From Roseateles subflavus (lineage in GTDB: Bacteria; Pseudomonadota; Gammaproteobacteria; Burkholderiales; Burkholderiaceae_C): a stretch of 64,000 bases of DNA. The first letter of the stretch is position 1. Each line of letters begins with the position of its first letter. The notes under the pieces are model-generated. The model searched no databases and was not told the DNA's origin. It saw only the letters and a program-made list of their open reading frames with translations. The position numbers and the translations under genes were made by a program. Below are positions 35,191 through 44,417 of this stretch, piece by piece. The stretch lies in assembly GCF_030285365.1 (NCBI RefSeq), contig NZ_JASVDS010000001.1, forward strand, positions 1,178,001 to 1,242,000, in the 5' to 3' direction.

Positions 35191-36213
35191 ATGATGGACA
35201 CGGCCCTGTATCGCCTGCTGGCGAGTGCGATGGGGGAGAACGCGGCGCGGGAGACCTTCGCGCAGCTGGCGGTGGCGCCCGCCTTGCTGAAGCCGGCGGG
35301 CGAGACGGTCTCGCGCGCGGAGCTGGCGCAGGCGCTGAACATGGCGCTGTTCCGTGACGTGACGCTGCGCGTGCCGGCGGCCGCGGCCTATGTGGCGGAT
35401 CAGCAGCGGGCCGGGCAGAAGCTGGTGTTCGACCACGGTGCGCTGCGCACCGTGGCCTGGCCCAGCGGCGCGCTGCCGCCCGGCGAGGCGGCCATCACCC
35501 GCGTGCTGCGGCCGCTGGGCTTCGAGCTGGCGTCGCCCTATCCGCTGCCCAAGCTGAAGATGACGGGCCGCGCCTGGTGCCATGCCGACCACCCGGAGGA
35601 CATCGCCCAGTTCTTTGTCTCCGAGCTGCACCCGGAGCTGTTCTCCAAGGGCTTCCAGGCGGCGGTGACGCGCGTGCTGTCGACCTCGCGCGACCCGCTG
35701 CAGCCGTCCGACATGGCCCTGCTGGAGCAGCTGGCCCGTGATCGCTGCCTGCCCTGGCCCGCCGCGCTGCAGCTGCTGCCGGCGATGATCCGCTGCTTTG
35801 ACCGCCAGCATGGCCTCTTCCCGCTGGAGGACTACCAGGCGCTGCTGCTGGAGTCCGCGGAGATGGCCTGGATCGCCACCGAGGGCAATGCCTTCAACCA
35901 CGCCACGGACCGCGTGCCGGATCTCAATGCCCTGGCCGCCACGCAGAAGGCGCTGGGCCGGCCGATCAAGGACCGCATCGAGGTCTCGGCGTCCGGCCGC
36001 GTGCTGCAGACGGCCTTCCGCGCCGCTCAGGTCCGCCGCGAGTTCCTGAGCGAGGGCCGCGTCGTGGGCATGGAGGTGCCGGGCTCCTTCTACGAGTTCA
36101 TCCAGCGCGGCCGCGACGGCGATGGCCTGGACCTGCGCTTCGATGCGGCCAATGCCACGGGCATCTTCAAGATGACGGCCGGCACCGCGCCCGAGGAGGC
36201 CGTGGCGTGCTGA
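35191..36213 (+). CDS. hglS: 2-oxoadipate dioxygenase/decarboxylase (HglS, DUF1338)
   Basis: 340 residues from the ATG at 35191, 8 bases after GGAG; a GTG at 35182 is the alternative. The DUF1338/YdcJ fold has the metal triad described for Pseudomonas putida HglS: His 82 in DHGALR (with the substrate Arg four residues on), His 237 in NHATDR and Glu 302 in FYEFIQRG. The spacings are close to the published ones. It converts 2-oxoadipate to D-2-hydroxyglutarate with O2, releasing CO2. The next gene overlaps by 7 bases. Confidence 0.9.
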   Translation: MMDTALYRLLASAMGENAARETFAQLAVAPALLKPAGETVSRAELAQALNMALFRDVTLRVPAAAAYVADQQRAGQKLVFDHGALRTVAWPSGALPPGEAAITRVLRPLGFELASPYPLPKLKMTGRAWCHADHPEDIAQFFVSELHPELFSKGFQAAVTRVLSTSRDPLQPSDMALLEQLARDRCLPWPAALQLLPAMIRCFDRQHGLFPLEDYQALLLESAEMAWIATEGNAFNHATDRVPDLNALAATQKALGRPIKDRIEVSASGRVLQTAFRAAQVRREFLSEGRVVGMEVPGSFYEFIQRGRDGDGLDLRFDAANATGIFKMTAGTAPEEAVAC

Positions 36214-37646
36214 CGCCGGCGTCGCTGACCGGCTTCCTGGACGCGGCCTCGGCGATCTGCGGCGAGGGTCAGGTCTTGCCTGGTCCGGCCATCGAGCCCC
36301 GCTACCTGGAGCCGGCTCGCTATGCCGCCGGGCAGGCCGCGGCGCTGCTGCGCCCCGCGACGGCCGACGAGGCTGCGCGGCTGCTGCCGCTGTGCGCGGC
36401 GCACGGCCTGCGCGTGGTGCCGCAGGGCGCCCACACCGGGCTCGTGCGCGCAGCCACGCCCGACGATGCGCAGCGCGACGTGCTGCTGTCGACGGAGCGG
36501 CTGCGCGAGGTCTTCGCGTTCGATGCCTGGGACCGCACGCTGCGCGTGTCGGCCGGCTATCGCCTGTCGGAGATCAACGAGCGGCTGGCGCCGCACGGGC
36601 TGATGCTGCCCATCGACCTGAGCGCGGACCCCAGCGTCGGCGGCCTGGTGTCGCACAACACGGGCGGCACCCGCATGCTGCGCTACGGCGATGTGCGCGC
36701 CAACACCCTGGCCCTGCGCGTGGCCCTGGCGGACGGCCAGGTCGTGCAGCTCGGGCAAGGTCTGCAGAAGGACAACGCGCAGCTGGCCCTGCACCAGCTC
36801 TTCATCGGTGCCTCGGGGGCGCTGGGGCTTGTGCTTGAGGCCACCTTCCGGCTGGCCGCCGTGCCGCGCCAACAGGCCGTGGCCATGATCGCGCCGCGCA
36901 GCCTGGCGGACGTCTTCCCGTTCTACCAGCGCGTGATGGCGCGCTTCCCGAGCCTGGTGTCGGCCTTCGAGGCCATCTCCCGCGAGGCTTTCGCGGCCGC
37001 GCTGGCGAGCCCGTCGGAGGCGCAGCGATGGTTTGCCGGCCAGCTGCCGGACTACGCGCTGCTGCTGGAGCTCTCCAGTGAACTGGGGGCCGATCAGCTG
37101 GACCTGCAGGCCCTGCTGCAGCAGTTGCTGGAGGACGAGTTCGGTGAGGCGGTGGTGGACGCGGTGCTGGGGGCGGACGCCGACTGCTGGCATCTGCGCC
37201 ACCACATCAGCGAGGGCCTGCGGCGGCGGGGCAAGGTGGTCGGCTTCGATGTGTCGCTGCCGCGCCGTCACTTCATGGCGTTCCGCGAGGCCGGCCGGGC
37301 CTGGCTGGCCGAGCACTTCGCGCCGGCCACGCTGGCGGACTTCGGCCACCTGGGCGACGGCGGGCTGCACTTCAACCTGGTCTGGCCGGCCACGGAGCCG
37401 CTGGACGAGGCGGCCCTGCGCGAGGGCGTCTATGCCCTGGTGCGGGCCCATGGCGGCAGCATCAGCGCCGAACATGGCGTCGGGCCTCAGCTGCAGCAGG
37501 CCTACTGGCGGCACACCGACCCGGCCGTGCTGGCGCTCAGTGGCGACCTGCAAGGCCAGCTGGACCCTGGGGCGCTGCTGGCGCACACGCACTGGGGAGC
37601 CGCCGCCACGGTCGCTGCGGCGAAGGGCCCCGACGCGATTTCTTGA
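36207..37646 (+). CDS. FAD-linked D-2-hydroxyglutarate dehydrogenase
   Basis: 479 residues from a GTG preceded by GAGGAGG inside the end of hglS. It has an FAD-binding PCMH domain (VPQGAHTGLVRA, LSADPSVGGLVSHNTGGTR, SGALGLVLEATFR) and a C-terminal domain of the D-lactate/2-hydroxyglutarate class (FGHLGDGGLHFNL, SAEHGVGPQLQ). It should oxidise the HglS product to 2-oxoglutarate and pass electrons to the respiratory chain or an ETF. Substrate is inferred from the overlap with hglS. Confidence 0.85.
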   Translation: MLTPASLTGFLDAASAICGEGQVLPGPAIEPRYLEPARYAAGQAAALLRPATADEAARLLPLCAAHGLRVVPQGAHTGLVRAATPDDAQRDVLLSTERLREVFAFDAWDRTLRVSAGYRLSEINERLAPHGLMLPIDLSADPSVGGLVSHNTGGTRMLRYGDVRANTLALRVALADGQVVQLGQGLQKDNAQLALHQLFIGASGALGLVLEATFRLAAVPRQQAVAMIAPRSLADVFPFYQRVMARFPSLVSAFEAISREAFAAALASPSEAQRWFAGQLPDYALLLELSSELGADQLDLQALLQQLLEDEFGEAVVDAVLGADADCWHLRHHISEGLRRRGKVVGFDVSLPRRHFMAFREAGRAWLAEHFAPATLADFGHLGDGGLHFNLVWPATEPLDEAALREGVYALVRAHGGSISAEHGVGPQLQQAYWRHTDPAVLALSGDLQGQLDPGALLAHTHWGAAATVAAAKGPDAIS

Positions 37647-37683
37647 AATTTTTCAGAAATTTGCTGGTAATCCCAAAATCCGG

Positions 37684-37692
37684 TGCTATAGT
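37684..37692 (+). promoter_or_regulatory. extended -10 promoter of tRNA-Leu
   Basis: TGCTATAGT is an extended -10 with TG one base upstream. It lies 35 bases before the first base of the tRNA, within an AT-rich stretch. No good -35 is present at 17 bases; a TTGCTG is 20 bases away. An extended -10 can compensate for a weak -35. Confidence 0.6.
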
Positions 37693-37727
37693 AGCGGTCT
37701 TCGCTGCTTAGACAGCAACGAAGCAAA

Positions 37728-37812
<85 letters not shown>

Positions 37813-37817
37813 AACAA

Positions 37818-37853
37818 AAAGGCCAGCACGCAAGTGCTGGCCTTTGCGTTTTC
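37818..37853 (+). terminator. rho-independent terminator after tRNA-Leu
   Basis: A perfect 12-bp stem (AAAGGCCAGCAC / GTGCTGGCCTTT) around a GCAA loop, followed by GCGTTTT, starts 6 bases after the tRNA CCA. Confidence 0.9.
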
Positions 37854-37918
37854 CGGGCTTCGTTTTGTGCCGCCCGCACCGGATCACCGGCGTCGGCCGT
37901 CCCCGGCCGCACCCCGGG

Positions 37919-40048
37919 TTAGGCCGGTCGGGGCCCGCCCTGCTGCCGCAGCAGCTCCTCGAGCGCCGCCGCGGGCATTGGTCGGGCGAAGAAGAAGCCC
38001 TGGCCGAGATCGCAGCCGATGCTGGCCAGCAGGTCGCGCTGGCGGGCCGTCTCCACGCCCTCGGCAATGACCGTCATCCCCAGCTCGTGCGCCATCGTGA
38101 TGATGGCCCGGCACAGGGCCAGCGCCTTGCTCCCCGGCTCCAGCTCGTGCACGAAGACGCGGTCGATCTTGAGGCAGTCGATCTCGTAGCGTTGCAGGTA
38201 GGACAGCGAGGAGTAGCCCGTACCGAAGTCGTCAAGCGCCACGCTCAGCCCGGCACGGCGCAGGGCCATGAGCTGCTGGCTGGCGTTGTCCCCGCCCTCG
38301 AGCAGCAGGCCCTCGGTGATCTCGAGCGACACCGCATCGCCGGGCAGGCCCGCCTCCACGATCTGGCGCAGCCAGCGGGTGTGCATGCCGGCCTCACTGT
38401 GGAACTGCACCGGCGACTTGTTCACGCTGATCTGGAAGTGCTCGTCGAGCTCCGTGCGCCAGCGCAGCACATCCTGCACCGCCTGGCGGAACACCCATTC
38501 ACCGATCTCCAGGATCAGCCCGCTGCTCTCGGCGATGGGAATGAACTCGGCGGGCGGCACCGGCCCGCGCTCGGCATGGTGCCAGCGCACCAGCGCCTCC
38601 GCCTTGCAGATGTGGCCGCGGCGCAGGTCCACGATCGGCTGGTAGACGACCTGCAGGCCTTCCGCAGCGAGGGCGTCGCGCAGGTCGTTGCTCAGGCGCA
38701 TGCGGTTCAGGGCCGCGCGCTGCAGGGCGGGCGTGAAGTAGCTGTAGCGGTTGCGGCCGGCATCCTTGGCCACGTACAGCGCCTGGTCGGCGTGCTTGAA
38801 CAGCGCCTCGATGTGCTCGCCGTCGTCGGGAAAGAGGCTGATGCCCACGCTGGCCGAGACGAAGGCGCGCTCGTCCTCCAGCCGAAAGGGGCTGGCGATC
38901 CGCTCGATGATGAGCTCCACGATGGGGTCGACGTCGGCATGCTGCGTGACGGGGCTGAGCAGCACCGTGAACTCGTCGCCCCCCATGCGCGCGACCACGT
39001 CGGCCGGCCGCACGCTTTCGCGGATGCGCTGGGCGGCCTGCTGCAGCAGCAGGTCACCCTTGCCGTGGCCCAGCGTGTCGTTGACTTCCTTGAAGTGGTC
39101 GAGGTCGATGAAGAGCACGGCCAGCTGATGCCCGTGCTCGCGCGCCCGGCGGATCTCGCGCTCCAGGCGCTCGCGCAGCATGCGGCGGTTGGGCAGGCCG
39201 GTGAGCGGGTCGAAATTGGCCTGCTGCCAGATCAGCACCTCGGCTTCCTTTCGCGCGGTGATGTCGGTGTGCGTGCCGACCATGCGCAGGGGGCGCCCGG
39301 ACTCGTCGCGCGCGATCACCATGCCGCGGCTCAGCACCCACTTCCAGCTGCCGTCCTTGCAGCGCACGCGGTGCTCGTTGACGTAAGCCGGGGTGCGGCC
39401 CTCGAAGTGGTCGAGCCGGTCGCGCACCATGCCGGACACGTCGTCCGGGTGCGTGAGGGCATCGAAGGCATCGGGCCGCTCCGCGATCTCGTCGGGGTCG
39501 TAGCCATACATCTGCAGGTAGCGGGGCGAGAAGGTCTCGACGTTCTCGTTGACGCGCCAGTCCCAGACCCCGTCGCCCGTGCTTTCCAGCGCCAGCTTCC
39601 AGACGGCGTCGGCCTCGCGCAGCAGGGTTTCGCTGCGCTTGCGGGCGTCGATGTCCACGAAGGAGCCCATCCAGCCCTGCAGGCTGCCGTCGTGGTCCAT
39701 CAGCGGCCGGGCCAGGCACAGGTGCCAGCGCAGCTCTCCCTGGGCGTTGCGCAGACGCAGGTCGATGCTCATTGGCTGCCGGGCGGGCCAGGCCTGGCCC
39801 AGCAGGGCGAGCTCCTCGGCGGCCATGAAGCGGCGCCAGCCCTGGGCGATCAGTTCGCTCTCGGGCAGGCCGACGTAGACCTGCAGTGGCCCGCTGCAGG
39901 CGCTGAGCTGGCCGCGCGCGTTGGCCAGCCACACCATCTCGGGCAGGTGGTCCAGCCATTGTCGGGCCAGGGCCGGCAGCTTGACGCTGGCGGCGTCCGT
40001 CGCCGTGCCTAGGGCCGTCAGGTTCGAAAGCTCGCGCGGGCTTTGCAA
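37919..40048 (-). CDS. PAS-PAS-GGDEF-EAL c-di-GMP turnover protein
   Basis: 709 residues from a TTG start with GAGGAGG seven bases upstream. Two PAS/PAC modules (about 25-145 and 150-275) precede GGDEF (RMGGDEF, with RPAD I-site five residues before) and EAL (KAEALVRWHH, DDFGTGYSSL, KIDRVFV, EGVET). Both catalytic domains look intact, so it could make or degrade c-di-GMP; EAL-type phosphodiesterase output is common in this layout. It converges on the tRNA terminator. Confidence 0.9.
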   Translation of the reverse strand: MQSPRELSNLTALGTATDAASVKLPALARQWLDHLPEMVWLANARGQLSACSGPLQVYVGLPESELIAQGWRRFMAAEELALLGQAWPARQPMSIDLRLRNAQGELRWHLCLARPLMDHDGSLQGWMGSFVDIDARKRSETLLREADAVWKLALESTGDGVWDWRVNENVETFSPRYLQMYGYDPDEIAERPDAFDALTHPDDVSGMVRDRLDHFEGRTPAYVNEHRVRCKDGSWKWVLSRGMVIARDESGRPLRMVGTHTDITARKEAEVLIWQQANFDPLTGLPNRRMLRERLEREIRRAREHGHQLAVLFIDLDHFKEVNDTLGHGKGDLLLQQAAQRIRESVRPADVVARMGGDEFTVLLSPVTQHADVDPIVELIIERIASPFRLEDERAFVSASVGISLFPDDGEHIEALFKHADQALYVAKDAGRNRYSYFTPALQRAALNRMRLSNDLRDALAAEGLQVVYQPIVDLRRGHICKAEALVRWHHAERGPVPPAEFIPIAESSGLILEIGEWVFRQAVQDVLRWRTELDEHFQISVNKSPVQFHSEAGMHTRWLRQIVEAGLPGDAVSLEITEGLLLEGGDNASQQLMALRRAGLSVALDDFGTGYSSLSYLQRYEIDCLKIDRVFVHELEPGSKALALCRAIITMAHELGMTVIAEGVETARQRDLLASIGCDLGQGFFFARPMPAAALEELLRQQGGPRPA

Positions 40049-40168
40049 GAGAGGTCCTCCTCGCCGCGCGGTTCGATCGGTTGTCGGGCCGCGCCGGGCC
40101 TGTCAACTGTAAGCCCTGACCTCGCCTCTGCGGAGGTGCGTCGCAGCTGATCCGGGGAACTTCGTCAC

Positions 40169-40663
40169 CTAAGGCTCGTCACGCGCCAGGCGCCGGCTCA
40201 TCTGCAGGCTGTGTGTCTCGAACCCCAGCGCCTGGTACAGGCCATGGGCGGCCACGTTGTCGGCCTGCACGTTCAGGCTCAGCTGGTTCGCTCCCAGGGC
40301 GCAGGCGTGCCGCACCAGGGCGGTCAGGGCTCGCCGGGCATGGCCGAGGCGGCGATGGGCGGCGTCCACATGCAGGTCGTAGAGATGGGCGCGCCCCTGC
40401 GCGCCGAGGTGCAGCCAGGCGCTGCCGACGGCACGCCCCTTGCCGTCCGGGATCTCGAAGAGATGGTGCCCCGGCGTCTGCAGGCCTCGCGGCAGGAGTT
40501 GCGCGTGGGTGCGCCGGGCCGTGTTCAGGGACTCGTTCGCCGCACTGCGGCCGACGGCCACGAGATAGTCGGCATAGCGCTCGACGGCCCCGTCCAGCCA
40601 GTCGGCGTAGCGGTCGGCGGGAAGAGGGCGCAGCTCCGGCGACGGGTCAAGGTGTCCAGGCAT
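40169..40663 (-). CDS. GNAT-family N-acetyltransferase
   Basis: 164 residues from the ATG at 40663. It has the GNAT fold with acetyl-CoA motif A (LYDLHVDAAHRRLGHARRALTAL) in shortened form HRRLGHARRA and motif B ending VAAHGLYQALGFE. The substrate is unknown. The open frame runs far upstream only as a shadow of the exporter genes. Its start faces the adaptor gene, leaving a 156-base divergent promoter region. Confidence 0.8.
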   Translation of the reverse strand: MPGHLDPSPELRPLPADRYADWLDGAVERYADYLVAVGRSAANESLNTARRTHAQLLPRGLQTPGHHLFEIPDGKGRAVGSAWLHLGAQGRAHLYDLHVDAAHRRLGHARRALTALVRHACALGANQLSLNVQADNVAAHGLYQALGFETHSLQMSRRLARDEP

Positions 40664-40819
40664 CGGGGGATGATGCCAAAAAAGGCGGCTCGCGCCCGCG
40701 CGCCGACGCTGGGCTTCTTTACGATGGGGCGCAGCGGAGGCTTGAGCTGTGTCAAGCCTCCCCGGCCCGCCTTGTTTCGACAATGGTCTCATCACTCGTC
40801 GATCGGGAGCCCTCTGCCC

Positions 40820-42025
40820 ATGCGCTGGAGTTGGAAAGTCTTGCTGCCCCTCGGGGCCGTGGTCCTGCTGTCCGCCGGTTTCGCGTGGCGCAGCTGGGAA
40901 GGCCCGGTCGTGCGCCTGCAGACGCTGGAGCCGCGCGACCTTGTCCGCACCGTCGTGGCCAGCGCCCGCGTGCAGGCTCCGCACTCGGTGGAGCTGGGGG
41001 CGCAGGTGACCGGCACCGTGCGTCAGGTCCTGGTCGAGGAGGGGCAGGCGGTGCAGGCCGGGCAGGCGCTGGTGGCGCTCGAGGCGACGGAGGCCCAGGC
41101 CACGTGGCAGGCCGCCGATCTGGCCGTGCAGCAGGCGGCGGCGCGGCTGCGGCAGCTGCAGGAGGTGCAGGCGCCGGCGGCGCGCGAATCCGAGCGCCAG
41201 GCCGAGGCCAACCTGGCCCAGATCCGCGCCCAGCATGCGCGGCAGCAGGATCTCTTCCGCCAGGGCTTCATCGGCCAGGCGGCGCTGGACGAAGCCCGCC
41301 GCGCGCTCCAGGTGGCCGAGGCGCAGGCGCGTGCCGCCACGCTGCAGCGCCAGTCCGGCGACCCGCAGGGCGCGGACCTCGCGCTGGCGCGCACCACGCT
41401 TGAGCAGGCCCGGGCCAGCGCGCTCGCGGCCAGGGCCCGGCTGGACTATCTGAGCATCAAGGCGCCGGTGGCGGGCACCATCGTCAACCGCAGTGTCGAG
41501 CCCGGACAGGTGGTGCAGGCCGGCAAGGTGCTGCTGCTGCTGGCGCCCGCGGGGGCGAGCGAGCTGGTGGCGCAGATCGACGAGCGCAACCTCGGCCTGC
41601 TGCAGCCGGGGCAGGCCGCCCTGGCCTCCGCGGATGCCTATGCCGACCAGCGCTTCGAGGCCCGCCTGAGCGAGGTCAGCCCGGGCGTCGACGCCCAGCG
41701 CGGCTCCGTCGAGGTGAAGCTCGCCGTGCCGAAGCCGCCGGCCTATCTGCGCCAGGACATGACCGTGTCCGTCGAGATCGAGGTGGCCCGCCGCCCGCAG
41801 GTGCTGAGCCTGCCGCTGGAAGCCGTCGTCCAGGCTGATTCGGCCCAGCCCTTCGCCTGGGTGCTGGATGCGCAGGACCGGCTGCAACGCCGTGAGCTGC
41901 GCCTGGGCCTGCGGGCCGGTGGCGTCGTGGAGGTGCAGCAGGGCCTGAAGGCCGGCGAGCGCGTGCTGCTGGCGCCCGACCGCCGCTGGAAGGCCGGGCA
42001 GCACCTTCGCCAGGCAGGGGCCTGA
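40820..42025 (+). CDS. HlyD/RND-type membrane-fusion adaptor of an ABC exporter
   Basis: 401 residues. The N-terminal membrane helix (VLLPLGAVVLLSAGFAW) leads into a barrel-sandwich lipoyl domain (VELGAQVTGTVRQVLVEEGQ), a helical hairpin rich in Gln/Ala/Arg, and a second lipoyl half (IKAPVAGTIVNRSVEPGQ). It is periplasmic and links the ABC permease to an outer-membrane channel. Adaptor, permease and ATPase follow in the order seen in DevBCA; homologous MacA systems have a fused MacB instead. Confidence 0.88.
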   Translation: MRWSWKVLLPLGAVVLLSAGFAWRSWEGPVVRLQTLEPRDLVRTVVASARVQAPHSVELGAQVTGTVRQVLVEEGQAVQAGQALVALEATEAQATWQAADLAVQQAAARLRQLQEVQAPAARESERQAEANLAQIRAQHARQQDLFRQGFIGQAALDEARRALQVAEAQARAATLQRQSGDPQGADLALARTTLEQARASALAARARLDYLSIKAPVAGTIVNRSVEPGQVVQAGKVLLLLAPAGASELVAQIDERNLGLLQPGQAALASADAYADQRFEARLSEVSPGVDAQRGSVEVKLAVPKPPAYLRQDMTVSVEIEVARRPQVLSLPLEAVVQADSAQPFAWVLDAQDRLQRRELRLGLRAGGVVEVQQGLKAGERVLLAPDRRWKAGQHLRQAGA

Positions 42026-42027
42026 GC

Positions 42028-43260
42028 ATGGCGCTGGCACGCTGGCAGCCCTTCGAGTGGATCGTCGCGGCCCGCTTCCTGCGCGAGGGGCGCATGCAGA
42101 GCCTCTTCATCATCGTCGGCGTCTCCATCGGCGTGGCGGTGATCGTCTTCATGTCGGCGCTGCTGGCCGGCTTGCAGGGCAATCTCGTGCGGCGCGTCCT
42201 GACGGCGCAGCCCCACATCCAGCTGCTGCCGCCCAAGGAACAGGTCCGCGTGCTGCATGCCGAGGGGCGCGAGCGATTCGCCACCACGACGCAGGCGCCG
42301 CTGCAGCGGCTCAAGTCCATCGATCAGTGGCAGTCGCTGCTGCTGCAGCTGCGCGCCATGCCGGACATCAAGGTGGTGTCGCCCACGGTGAGCGGCTCCA
42401 CGCTGATCCAGCGCGGGGACACCAGCCGCTCGCTGAGCCTCGTCGGCGTGGAGCTGGAGCACTACGACCGCATCGTCAGCCTCAGCGACAAGATCGTGGA
42501 GGGGCGCGCCCGACTGGGGGCCACGGACATCCTCATCGGCATCGAGCTCGCGCACGACCTCGGCCTCGCCGTGGGCGACAAGCTCCGGGTGAGCGCCGCC
42601 AGCGGCGCGGCGAACACCTTCGAGATCGCCGGCGTCCTGGATCTCGGCAACAAGGGCGCGAACCAGCGCACCGGCTTCGTGGCGCTGCACAGCGCGCAAA
42701 GCCTGCTGGGCTACTCCGGCGGCGTGACCAGCATCGACCTCACCGTGCATGACGTCTATGCCGCGGAGGTCGTGGCCCAGCGCATCGGCGCCATGGCGCC
42801 CGTGCAGGCCGACAGCTGGATCAAGACCAATGCGCAGTTCTTCAGCGCCGTGCAGTCGCAGAGCACGGCGAACACCGCGATCCGCTTCTTCGTCGGGCTC
42901 TCGGTGGCCTTCGGCATCGCGAGCGTGCTGGTGGTGTCCGTCGTGCAGCGCTCCAAGGAGATCGGCATCCTGCGCGCCATGGGCATCTCGCGGGGTCAGG
43001 TCATGCGCGTGTTCCTGCTGCAGGGCGGGCTGCTGGGTCTGGGGGGCGCGCTGATTGGCTGCCTCGTCGGCTCGGCGGCACTCCAGCTGTGGCTGGGCTA
43101 CGCGAAGACGCCCGACGGCAGCCCGATGTTCACGATCACCTTCGACCCCAGCCTCTACCTGACGGCCCTCGTGCTGGCCACGCTCACCGGCCTGCTGGCC
43201 GCGCTGGCGCCGGCCCTGCGCGCGGCGCGTCTCGATCCCGTGGTGGCCATCCGTGGATGA
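42028..43260 (+). CDS. MacB/FtsX-type ABC transporter permease (DevC-like)
   Basis: 410 residues. One N-terminal helix ([20 protein letters not shown]), a large periplasmic domain and three C-terminal helices ([38 protein letters not shown]) form a FtsX topology. It has no fused ATPase. It begins 2 bases after the adaptor stop. The exporter's substrate is unknown; such systems move peptides, glycolipids or lipoproteins. Confidence 0.88.
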   Translation: MALARWQPFEWIVAARFLREGRMQSLFIIVGVSIGVAVIVFMSALLAGLQGNLVRRVLTAQPHIQLLPPKEQVRVLHAEGRERFATTTQAPLQRLKSIDQWQSLLLQLRAMPDIKVVSPTVSGSTLIQRGDTSRSLSLVGVELEHYDRIVSLSDKIVEGRARLGATDILIGIELAHDLGLAVGDKLRVSAASGAANTFEIAGVLDLGNKGANQRTGFVALHSAQSLLGYSGGVTSIDLTVHDVYAAEVVAQRIGAMAPVQADSWIKTNAQFFSAVQSQSTANTAIRFFVGLSVAFGIASVLVVSVVQRSKEIGILRAMGISRGQVMRVFLLQGGLLGLGGALIGCLVGSAALQLWLGYAKTPDGSPMFTITFDPSLYLTALVLATLTGLLAALAPALRAARLDPVVAIRG

Positions 43261-43261
43261 C

Positions 43262-43945
43262 ATGAACACACCCGTCGTGGAGCTGCGCCAGGTGCGCAAG
43301 TCCTTCAATGTGGGCCAGCCCACCGAGGTGGAGGTGCTGCACGGCATCGACCTGCGCCTGATGCCGGGCCAGTTCTCGGCCGTGATGGGGCCGTCCGGCT
43401 CGGGCAAGAGCACGCTGCTGAACATCGTCGGCCTGCTCGACCGCCCGACCGGCGGCCAGCTGCTGATCCAGGGCCAGGAGACGACGGCCATGGACGACGC
43501 CCGCCTGACGCGACTGCGCGGGCACACGATCGGCTTCGTCTTCCAGTACCACCACCTGATCGGCGCCTTCAGCGCGCTCGAGAACGTGATGCTGCCGATG
43601 GTCGGCCTCAAGGGATTTCCGGACGCCGAGACCGAGGGGCAGGCCTTGCGCCTGCTGGGCAGCGTGGGCCTGGAGCGCTGGAAGGACACGCCCGCGGCGA
43701 GGCTCTCCGGCGGTCAGCAGCAGCGCGTGGCGGTAGCCCGTGCGCTGGCCATGCAGCCGGCCCTGCTGCTGGCGGACGAGCCCACGGGCAACCTGGACAC
43801 CCGGAGCGCGGATGCCGTCTTCGAGCTGCTGCGCCAGGTCAACCGGGAGCACGGCACCGCGGTGCTCTTCGTGACGCACAACCCGGACCTCGCCCGGCGC
43901 TGCGACACCACGCTCATGGTGGTGGACGGGCAGATGCAGGGTTGA
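43262..43945 (+). CDS. ABC exporter ATPase (DevA/LolD-like)
   Basis: 227 residues. Walker A is GPSGSGKST, the signature is [15 protein letters not shown], Walker B is [12 protein letters not shown], and the H-loop is VTHNPD. It belongs to the LolD/MacB-type group that works with FtsX permeases. The ATG at 43262 follows the permease stop by 1 base; a GTG at 43253 overlapping it is an alternative start. It completes the exporter operon. Confidence 0.88.
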   Translation: MNTPVVELRQVRKSFNVGQPTEVEVLHGIDLRLMPGQFSAVMGPSGSGKSTLLNIVGLLDRPTGGQLLIQGQETTAMDDARLTRLRGHTIGFVFQYHHLIGAFSALENVMLPMVGLKGFPDAETEGQALRLLGSVGLERWKDTPAARLSGGQQQRVAVARALAMQPALLLADEPTGNLDTRSADAVFELLRQVNREHGTAVLFVTHNPDLARRCDTTLMVVDGQMQG

Positions 43946-44146
43946 TCAAGCCCGCCAGCCCAGCAGCCGGGCGGGGAGGAAGAAGATCGCCTGCACGAGC
44001 GCCATCACGCCGCCGACGGCAAAGCCGAGGATGCGCAGGGGCAGCAGCAGCAGCCACACGAGCGGCCACAGCAGCAGGACGAGCAAGGCCAGCGGCCAGC
44101 ACACGACGGCCAGCAGCAACCACAGCAGCAGGGTGACGAAAGACAT
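43946..44146 (-). CDS. 66-residue two-helix membrane protein
   Basis: 66 residues, almost entirely hydrophobic: LLLWLLLAVVCWPLALLVLL and ILGFAVGGVMALVQAIFFL. It converges on the ABC ATPase gene with no gap. A longer frame exists upstream to 44515. No family recognised. GAGG lies upstream of the ATG. It could modulate the neighbouring exporter, but that is only a positional idea. Confidence 0.55.
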   Translation of the reverse strand: MSFVTLLLWLLLAVVCWPLALLVLLLWPLVWLLLLPLRILGFAVGGVMALVQAIFFLPARLLGWRA

Positions 44147-44417
44147 GGTGCGGTGCCTCGTGGCCGGGTTGGGGATGCCGGACATGGTGCCAGCCCCGGG
44201 GCGCGCCGCAAGATGCCGAAGGCCATGGCGCGGGCTCGGGCGCCGGGCGCAGGCCGCCCGTGTCTGCGGGGCTTTTTGCCCGCTTTCTAGGGCTTTCACG
44301 GGGTGACTGACTTTTGGGCCGATGCATCGCTGCACGTATGCTTCGGGCCTTTCGTCCATCCCTAGATCCATCACCAGCTCCGGGCGCCAGAAGCGCGGCG
44401 GGGCCGAGAGAGAGTCG

